From the NCBI GenBank assembly GCA_038373865.1, contig JAXGGA010001015.1, forward strand, positions 62,001-126,000: a DNA stretch of 64,000 nucleotides, written 5' to 3'. The stretch comes from Uloborus plumipes. Its lineage: Eukaryota > Arthropoda > Arachnida > Araneae > Uloboridae. A program made the translations under genes and the position numbers. The notes below the pieces were generated by a model. It did no database searches and was not told the DNA's origin. It saw only the letters and a program-made list of their open reading frames with translations. How positions within the stretch are numbered: the first letter of the stretch is position 1; each line of letters opens with the position of its first letter. Below are positions 56,717 through 64,000 of this stretch, piece by piece.

Positions 56717-57228
56717 ACTGCCATCGATTTCAGAGAATTCTTCATTCAAAACTCCTATTATTGATATAAATAACTATACTTCTGCCAAAAATTATTACTG
56801 CTGCTTAAAATATTTATAAATTAACTTGATAATAGTCAATTATGCTTTTGGTGGCGAAAAAAAAGCTTTCATTAATCAAACTGACACCACTACAGAGCAA
56901 GTACAATGAAATATTAAAAACAGAATATCATTTCCGTCGTAGTTGGTTATCAAAATCGAAACTAATTTTACCTTGCTGATAGCTATGCATAAAATTGCAT
57001 GCTAAATAATAATAAATGTAGTAAATAAATAAAGAAATAAAATAAAACATAAGTTATACAAATATCTCTGAGCAAATTTAACGAATTAATACATACATTG
57101 CATAATTAATTGTTCAGGATTGAGTATCCCCCATGAGCTCACTTGCCGTGAAAACAAATAATTCAAAAAAGATGTTGAAAAGATAAGATAATGGCTAACA
57201 TTTTACAATTGCTGTTTTTCTTTTTTAG
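56717..57228. other. AT-rich non-coding stretch
   Basis: Nothing recognised before the candidate acceptor at 57228. Confidence 0.5.
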
Positions 57229-57352
57229 TATTTCAAATAAATTGACAATGGAGATGTATAAAACAAAACCTGATGAACAAGCTGTAACACTTTCGACGAG
57301 AATACAAACAAGATACGATCGCTTTGTATCTGATTTTTATATAGGCCGAAAT
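57229..57352 (+). CDS. Candidate internal coding exon, unknown gene
   Basis: It is preceded by a CTAAC branch-point-like site (57195-57199) and the tract TGTTTTTCTTTTTTAG (57213-57228), and followed by donor GTAAGA (57353-57358). After one base completing a split codon it encodes 41 residues, beginning ISNKLTMEMYKTKPDEQAV and ending YDRFVSDFYIGRN, then phase 0. The composition is unlike the AT-rich noise around it. The short length means chance cannot be excluded. The phase does not let it join 24272-24491 or 27704-27863 directly. No family recognised. Confidence 0.42.
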
Positions 57353-57358
57353 GTAAGA

Positions 57359-57584
57359 AGAACCTTGAAAACAAAAAACCGCGCACTTATTTTTAAGAAT
57401 AGAGCTCATTATCATATAAAAAGACTAAAACCTTCACGATGAGGGAAAAAAAGGACAAAAAGAGCATACACACCCAAAGATTCGAAATTTCATTCTATTT
57501 TGCTTGATCGTTTATTTTTTTAATATCAAGAACCATACCATAATAACTGGTTTAAAAAGGGAAACGTGCGAAGAGCGACCTTAT
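57359..57584. other. AT-rich non-coding stretch
   Basis: Nothing recognised. Confidence 0.5.
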
Positions 57585-57720
57585 GCCGCCAGCACGTGAC
57601 CTGTGCCGTCCAATTACAATCGCTTGACCTCAGCAAAAGAGATCCTGCTGACCAATTACAATCATTACATCCGATCACATGACTACCACCCCCCAATTAC
57701 AGTCATTAGCGTTACGGGTC
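57585..57720. promoter_or_regulatory. Cluster of CCAATTACA sites
   Basis: CCAATTACA occurs at 57610, 57652 and 57693, spaced 42 and 41 bp, in a GC-richer patch that also has GCACGTGACC and GATCACATGAC. The ATTA cores are homeodomain-type sites and the spacing is regular. It may be an enhancer or a short tandem repeat; sequence alone cannot decide. Confidence 0.35.
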
Positions 57721-58796
57721 TTCTATTTCGCTTCCCCGCAGAGAACTAATACTTATTTTAAGGGGGTTGCAATGAAATAGGTGTTATGCCTCACGATTTG
57801 ATTCTTTTTATTCTCAGAACGTGCGAGTATTCGAAAAAGTATATTGCATACATGATTATGGTAATGTTGTAGGATCCTTTAGAAATTTCGAAATCGTGAT
57901 TTTTTATAATAAAAAGGAAATTTTGTGCAACGGCTTGAATTTTCAGAAGACGATTATGATTCTTTTCTTGTTAAAGCAAACAATTTCCAGCTAACTATTA
58001 TTACTTTGATGGCTGGAGTTAAAACTTCATAGGCGAAACTTTTAAAGATAAAATCTATGGTTTGGAAATGTTTACGAAATTTTGTTTTGTTTATGTTTTA
58101 TTTAATAGCATACACGTAGGTAAACAATTTAAAAAACTAGTTTTAAGCAAATCTCCATCAATTGATTTATGCGCAATTTCAATTTTAAATAGAAACTGCA
58201 CAACTCAAAAAATTGATATTTTGGCCACAAGTAGTTTCGCAACAATTTTATAATTCATTTTTTAGATCGTAATAGCTGAAATTTCTATTGTTTATTATCG
58301 TTTAAATAATATAGTTATATAAGATAGAGCTGAACAAAAATAAATTAGCACACGTTTTTCACCTTTTTAAATCTGACTGGTTTCCTTAGTATAATTGAAC
58401 AATACTTTTTACTATCGCTTTCTTTTCAACCATTATTCAAATACAGCTAGCTATATAGATAAAGCTGAGTAAAATTAACTATTAGGTAGTTTTGACTATT
58501 TTAACTCATATTGCTTTCCTTTTCTTTTTTATTGAAAAAATGTTTTTTTTTGCGCAACATCATCGTGCAAAATTTTTACAAGTGCAGTTGAATAAAAATA
58601 CATCATCACAAATTTAAGAAACTCCAAACTGTTTTCCCCTTTTTTTTTCACTTAGCATTATTTTTCACTGCATCCCATTATTGTGCAAAAATTAAACAAA
58701 TACTTGAAAAAAGCTAGAGCTTAAAAAAATTAAATTATCACACGTATTTCACCTTTTAAATACAGAATGCTTTCGTTTTTGTCATTGATCGCTATT
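57721..58796. other. AT-rich non-coding stretch
   Basis: Nothing recognised. Confidence 0.5.
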
Positions 58797-58804
58797 TTTC
58801 CTGT

Positions 58805-59308
58805 CAGGGGTTCCCATCCCCCCCCCCTCCCCCCAAGCTCAGTGGCGCAAAATCCCCCTCCCCCCAAAATGTTCAAAACCATGTTGTGCGTTTTATTATT
58901 ACCTCTCTTTTTTATTTTATTTTTTAAATATTATTTATTTGTTTAAAAAAATTAATATATATTTTTTAAAGTTAGAACTATTATTTTTTTTTTTATTAAT
59001 GCTTTGAAAGAACGAATTATGCGCAGAATAGAATCGCTTTTTCTCTTCCAGACATTCCAATTACACACACAAAATAAATAAATAAATAAATAATAATAAT
59101 AAGGAAATAAAAGAAACAATTTAAATTAAAAGAATAAATTAATGAATGATTTTTTGTTTAAAAAATCAGTAAATAATTTAAATTAAAAAATAAATTAATA
59201 AACAATTTGAATAAATAAATAAATAAGTTTAAAAAAAATCCCCCCCCCTCAAAAAAAAAAAATTGATGGCGCAACTTGCGCCATAATCCCTCCCTGTGGG
59301 CACCCCTG
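58805..59308 (-). mobile_element. hAT-type MITE family A, copy 2
   Basis: Inverted copy of the 14706-15242 family. The ends CAGGGGTTCCCATCC and (reverse complement) CAGGGGTGCCCACAG are flanked by a perfect 8-bp duplication TTTCCTGT (58797-58804, 59309-59316). It shares the TGGCGCAACTTGCGCCA palindrome, C runs and the AT-rich (TAAA)n-like middle. Confidence 0.93.
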
Positions 59309-59316
59309 TTTCCTGT

Positions 59317-59962
59317 CCAGCTTTATTGTGTACAAAGTACATAAATGCAGTTATATAAGGTGGAGATGAATTTAAATAAGTTATCACACGTTTTTTTACT
59401 TATTAAACTCGGAGTGGTTTCTTTCTTTTTATGCTTAAGCAAATATACCGAAGAAGTTCTTCAGCGACTTTGCCCTTCCTACGGTATCGCTTATCTGGTA
59501 ATACCACATACGTTTCATTTAAGCTTTGACCTTAACAGAATGACGTAGGTCACAGAAAATAATCGTCTGTAAAAAAATACTTTTCCATCTTTCTTCCTCC
59601 TTGCGGTAGGCGATTGTTTGCGATGTTTTGCCACTTGGAAAAGAAAAACGAAAGTTGGTTTTTAAGTAAAACGGCTGGAAGATGTGACTGCATAACATCA
59701 CCAGAATTAACGTTTTAAAAGAAATTTGAAATTTTGTTCTGAGGATGTTTCGGTTTTTTCATTATTTTGCTGCAATTTTATATCGAAAATATAACTTTTC
59801 ATTAAAACTTTTTCACGAAAATAGCACATTTTTTACAACTATACAAAAATTGCGTTGCAATAGCTGCTGCTAGGAGTTCAAGACTACATGACAGCAATTA
59901 TTCCTTGCCTAACTTTAAGTAATTAAAAGATCAATCGCAATTCTGTTGGAAAACTTTGCAAT
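59317..59962. other. AT-rich non-coding stretch
   Basis: Nothing recognised. Confidence 0.5.
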
Positions 59963-59966
59963 TTAA

Positions 59967-60700
59967 CCCCTTCCCGGCTTATCCCGAGCTGGACTCGGGC
60001 AAGCGAAATGTTCCATTCTGGCTCATCCCGAGTGTAGCTCGGGCACGGTGAAAATTAACACTGCACCTGCACAACCAGTCTTTCAAGAATTATTTCACAT
60101 GTCCCTTTTATGGTTTCGGATGCTTTTATTTACTATTGTTGCTACTAGATAACATAACTATACAGTGTTTTGAGCTGTAGATTTAAGATCAGAGTAGGCG
60201 GCGAATCCAAACTATAACTAATCCAAACTGCCATACAGAAAGCCAACTTCGCAGGTAAATACTCATTTATTTAGATAGATATTTTTACATTTATTTTTAG
60301 GAAATGTTGCATGCGAATGATGCTATTATGTTTAAAAAGATATGTATGTGTGAAAATAAGCATAAAAAATTGACATTTTTTGATCCGTAATCCCGAAATT
60401 ACTCATTTATTTAAATAGATATTTTTACATTTATTTGTATGAAATGTTGCATGCGAATGATGCTATTATGTTTAAAAAGATATGTTTGTGTGAAAATAAG
60501 CATAAAAAAAATGACATTTTTTGATCCGTAATCCCGAAATTACTCATTTATTTAAATAGATATTTTTACATTTATTTGTATGAAATGTTGCATGCGAATG
60601 ATGCTATTATGTTTAAAAAGATATGTTTGTGTGAAAATAAGCATAAAAAAATTGACATTTTTTGATCCGTAATCCCGAAATAAAATGAGCCTGGAAGGGG
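59967..60700. mobile_element. piggyBac-type TTAA MITE, family 5, 734 bp
   Basis: It is flanked by TTAA (59963-59966, 60701-60704) with ends CCCCTTCCCGGCTTATC and (reverse complement) CCCCTTCCAGGCTCATT. Two palindromes CCCGAG-5-CTCGGG at 59983-59999 and 60027-60043 are 44 bp apart, the first centred 24 bp from the end. Most of the interior is a 140-bp tandem repeat. There is no transposase. Confidence 0.88.
60261..60680 (+). repeat. Three tandem copies of a 140-bp unit
   Basis: The marker ACTCATTTATTTA starts at 60261, 60401 and 60542. Copies 2 and 3 are almost identical; copy 1 differs slightly more. Each ends TTGATCCGTAATCCCGAAAT. The array expands the interior of the TTAA element. Confidence 0.95.
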
Positions 60701-60711
60701 TTAAGAGTGTA

Positions 60712-60833
60712 AGGGCCCTGGCTCCACATTAACGTAAAGCAGAAAAATAAAACAGAAACTTAAAACGGATTAAATGGTATTCCGATGAAAAGTACCCGGA
60801 TTTTCGGTTTCGGCTGATGTGAAGCAGGGCCCT
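60712..60833 (+). mobile_element. TA-flanked MITE pair, member 1 (122 bp)
   Basis: The ends AGGGCCCTGGCTCCACAT and (reverse complement) AGGGCCCTGCTTCACATCAG are flanked by TA on both sides. It is inverted relative to member 2 and shares its AGTACCCGGATTTTCGGTTT segment. Confidence 0.8.
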
Positions 60834-60856
60834 TATTGTTTTATTTTTCAACAATT

Positions 60857-61002
60857 AGGGCCATGCTCCACATCAGCGTAAAACGCGACCGAAACTGAAG
60901 GCAGAAACCGAAAATCCGGGTACTTTCCATAGGAACACCATTGAATCCATTTTACGCTTCTGCCTAATTTTTCTGCTTTACGTCGATGTGGAGCATGGCC
61001 CT
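60857..61002 (-). mobile_element. TA-flanked MITE pair, member 2 (146 bp)
   Basis: The ends AGGGCCATGCTCCACATC match in inverse orientation on both sides. TA follows the right end; the left flank is altered. It lies 23 bp from member 1, so the pair could form a composite foldback. Confidence 0.82.
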
Positions 61003-61004
61003 TA

Positions 61005-62499
61005 CTTATATTTTTAATATGGTAGGTATAATGCATACCATATCCCCTCTCCTTTCTCTCAGAAAATTAAAAGAGCTGGTATGATCAACGGTACTGCCAT
61101 TTTTTAAAAAGAGTTTTGAAACTTTATTCTTAGAAATTATAACAATTCTCAAATTATTTTGCTAAATTTCACTCTATCTAAAATATTTTCAGACTTAGGA
61201 AATAAATATGAAACACGTGTTTAGTTCAATGTCCAAGTCCAGAAAAACTAATGAAGGTAAGGGAAAAAACAAATTGATTAATTAATGCTAAAAGTCAAAA
61301 TTATTCACTGGTTTTAAAAAGCTATTCAGAGAGCAATATTTTTTTCTCTTGAAAACAACAAGCTTGCAAAAGTCACACAAGGTTGGTTATTTCTATACTT
61401 AACATCAGTACTAATAATAAGTTTACAAAAATTATTGTTAATAATTTTAATAAATTGCGACAAGTATTTATGGCTGAACATACATACAGCTTTGCTTTTT
61501 ATAAATACAGAGAGTAAATCTCTTCAAAAAAAAAACATTTTTAAAACAATGATATCAGCTAGGCAATGTTTGAAGGAAGAACTTTTTGCTTGAAAACCGA
61601 AAAGCATAACCATAAATAAAAATGATGTCCAATTCCTCTGCCAGTGTCACAAGACCTATCTTTATTGCAACAATTACATAGTTACATCAAAAAAAAAAAA
61701 AAAAAAAATGTGCGAAGCATAAACGCCATTGCACACTCGAGCAGTAAGTTAATTGAGTTGATCTCGTAAGACAACGTTTTTCCCATCGAATCAAACTGGG
61801 GTAGCCACTTATACTCCCACTCAATGAATGCTTTTCATTGGATTAAAGTTTGTGATTCATCAACCAATTAACAGCTGGTGAAAAAATGACGACTGGGTAA
61901 TTAAAGATAAACGGTTTATGTTGCAAGCAACGCATGAAGAGTCGAATTTGTTAATGTTTTGTTCTATGCTAGCCAATCAAGTTCAAAGAAAAGGCTCATG
62001 GAGTTTTGAGACTCATTGTAAGAGATGATACAGTCAGTGAACAAAGCCATAAATTATTTCAGCACTTCAGTAGTTCAGAAAGGCAGGATTATGTATTCAA
62101 GAGAGATTAAAGTTTCTTTATATTTCCGATTGCAATGACTTTTTCGAGATAATGTCTTCACTTGGATACATTCCTTTCTAGAAGACACTTTATCTTCTAT
62201 CAGTTGGAAAGTATTAAATGATGGTACATATTTCTGTTTTTGTTCAAAATTTGCGCACCGTTTTTCTTATAATCTGACAATAATAGTTAGGAAAAACATA
62301 AATAAATGAACAAAATAGTAAATGTACAATATATAATATTCAACCAGCTGCCCCAATTTATTATCTAGTTCTAAAGTGCTTTTGAAACCTGATTATTGTG
62401 CCAAAAACCACCCAACAATTGTAAAATCAGTGATTTTTGATTTTATAACCACCAGAAAACTGAAAGAGTCAAATTAATAAATGTTGTCTATTCAAAACC
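61005..62499. other. AT-rich non-coding stretch
   Basis: No gene or repeat recognised apart from an A run near 61690-61708. Confidence 0.5.
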
Positions 62500-62622
62500 A
62501 TGGACGTGGACTCCGAGTCGGAAAGTTGGACCGATATTAAGCTAAAAGAGTCGGAGGCGGGAGTCACAAGCTGTAAAACTTCAAGAGTCATTGCCGATCC
62601 TTTTTCAACTCCGCAGCCCTAG
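62500..62622. mobile_element. Short GGAGTCGG-family hAT fragment
   Basis: The right end CAACTCCGCAGCCCTAG is clear and the left end (GTGGACTCCGAGTCGG) is eroded. It is a member of the family at 28407-29144, internally deleted. Confidence 0.65.
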
Positions 62623-63267
62623 TTGTTACAATAAATTGAAATATTTGAAAAGTGTCACTTGTATCGATAATTGTAAGCTCAAATATGTAAATGCTCCCTC
62701 CGTTTCAAATTAGCTGTTACCTTTAGATACTTCTGCACTGATTAGTGATACTTTTTCCCCCTCTCACACTCGTTTCCATTATAATTTTGTTTGAACACTT
62801 TTTTGGGGATTCAGGATGATATGCCAGCCCCCAATCAACGACATTAACTTTCCAATCTCATTCAAACCTTTCATCATCAAATCCGTAAAACATTCGAAAA
62901 TCCAGGGTTCACACTCAATCCAGGTTAAGCCAAGTCCCGTTTTGTAAAGACAGTGTACAAGAAAGACTAGTTTGCTTTCCAATGAATTCACGATTCATTA
63001 GCTAAAAGATAGTTTTATGTGATAACTGGTGGAAGCGTCTTTACGAATGGGGCGTGGCTTAATTGTGTGAGAATTCTCGATGTTTGAAACTACGATGGTA
63101 CTGATTTAAGCTGATTTAAGGAGGTAACGAGCTAGTGTTTGGCATGTAAATGTTGCCGATAGGTAGTATGGCACTCTGAAATCTCCAAAAGGTTTAACTT
63201 TTATCATCAAAGCACCAGTTTCAACAATTAGTACAAAACTATCCAAAAGTGTAGCAATTAATTTGGG
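62623..63267. other. Stretch with a weak coding-like segment
   Basis: At 62779-62991 the minus strand is open and reads LGLTWIECEPWIFECFTDLM. The plus strand is also open over part of it between CAG (62815) and CAG|GTTAAG. Strand and splice sites are ambiguous, so no gene is called. Confidence 0.25.
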
Positions 63268-63525
63268 ACCGGCCACCTTGTCTAGTGGTCACAGAAGTAT
63301 GACCCAGATATACTGGAACTTACTGTCTCCTGTCCTTGTCCTTTCTTCGTGTGAATGTGTTGTAGTGCAGTGAATGGTTTCCTACCCTACAAATAGGTCC
63401 CCATGACATGTGTGTACTGTGGAATTCGAACTTCGTACCAAATGACGGTTTAGTTGGAAAAGTGAAGCAGCGCACCACGAATTGCTAGCCTGTCTAGCAC
63501 AAGACAACACCACCAATAAATTATT
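63268..63525 (+). mobile_element. tRNA-derived SINE, family A, copy 2
   Basis: The A-box region ACCTTGTCTAGTGGTC matches the head at 24899. The B-box segment is missing. The body (TGTACTGTGGAATTCGAAC and ACCAAAT) is fuller than in copy 1. It ends near an AATAAA-type sequence at about 63515. Confidence 0.65.
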
Positions 63526-64000
63526 TTTGAATGCTAATTTTTAGCGGGGGTGTATAGCGATACATAAATAATCAAAGCAATATCGCAAAAAGACAAAATC
63601 TCGGTGAGGTTAAAAGAATCAACACGACACTCGTTTCGAAGTCTCGAAGAGGAAAAACCGCGCCGCTGAGGAATGTGAGAAGAAAAAAAAAAATAATCAA
63701 AAGCGGGGTGAAGAGCGTGGTATATAGAACGTCAAAAGAGCAGAACCGAATCCCTCACCCCCCTCGTCATTCTTTCTTTTTTGTCGAACACGCTTGACGG
63801 CCAAAGTCGCTTACACACATGGCTGGTTCCTTCCTCATTATTTCGGAAGCGGTCCCGAACTTGTTGTGTTGTCTGTCTATGGTGGATGGATGTATATAGG
63901 AAGGGGGCCTCCTCACCTCTCAATGATGGAGATTAACTCAACATTCAATGAGACTTTTGACGTTGCTGGAGAAAAAGGACGGCGATATTCATTTGACGGA
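63526..64000. other. GC-richer terminal patch
   Basis: Non-repetitive and GC-richer from about 63600 on. No gene recognised within the part visible. Confidence 0.35.

Noticed and set aside
60261..60680. CRISPR-like array
   Set aside because: Whole 140-bp units repeat with no variable spacers, and the setting is a eukaryotic transposon.

Overview
The window looks like AT-rich nuclear DNA from an animal, most likely an arthropod. A spider or other chelicerate is my guess, from the style of the Tc1 transposase and of the hAT and TTAA repeats, but no marker gene proves it. Nothing suggests bacterial, viral or organelle DNA: there are no operons or ribosome-binding sites, coding density is very low, homopolymers and microsatellites are long, and candidate exons have GT/AG borders.

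Only one intact gene is visible, a Tc1-like transposase (43601-44647, minus strand) inside a complete element (43570-44787) with perfect 27-bp ends and a TA duplication. Host coding sequence is limited to single candidate exons on the plus strand: 24272-24491 (best), 57229-57352, and 27704-27863 (weaker). I could not name their genes. The window probably lies in introns or intergenic DNA.

Most of the sequence is non-autonomous DNA transposons, many with exact target duplications. hAT-type elements with 8-bp duplications: 8437-9080, 14706-15242, 27106-27463, 28407-29144, 29225-30112, 48572-49369, 58805-59308, plus 30924-31776 without a clean duplication. piggyBac-type TTAA elements: 16200-16718, 23638-24133, 25535-26160, 30248-30815 (with a relic of the transposase cysteine-rich domain), 48099-48320, 48763-49300, 55415-56712, 59967-60700. 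TA-target pogo/Tc1-like MITEs: 2159-2334 and 50704-50880 (same family), 11564-11736, 12486-13045, 19139-19618, 50497-50673, 60712-60833, 60857-61002. Large foldbacks: 1694-2469, 17827-18477 and a 4.4-kb one at 34878-39315 whose right arm carries a Helitron (36940-38420). tRNA-derived SINEs: 10181-10250, 24899-25072, 54057-54130, 63268-63525. Tandem or duplicated blocks: a 4-kb degenerate GA-rich array (17271-21260), a triplicated segment split by the Tc1 element (42972-45312), and several two- or three-copy duplications.

Two observations stand out. First, TTAA elements of unrelated sequence carry a palindrome centred 23.5-24.5 bp inside an element end. The palindrome sequence differs by family but its position does not, which suggests a transposase binding module with fixed geometry. 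Second, many insertions sit in one arm of a foldback or one unit of a duplication, so the other arm or unit is an in-window empty site that gives the exact insertion junction and a relative order of events.
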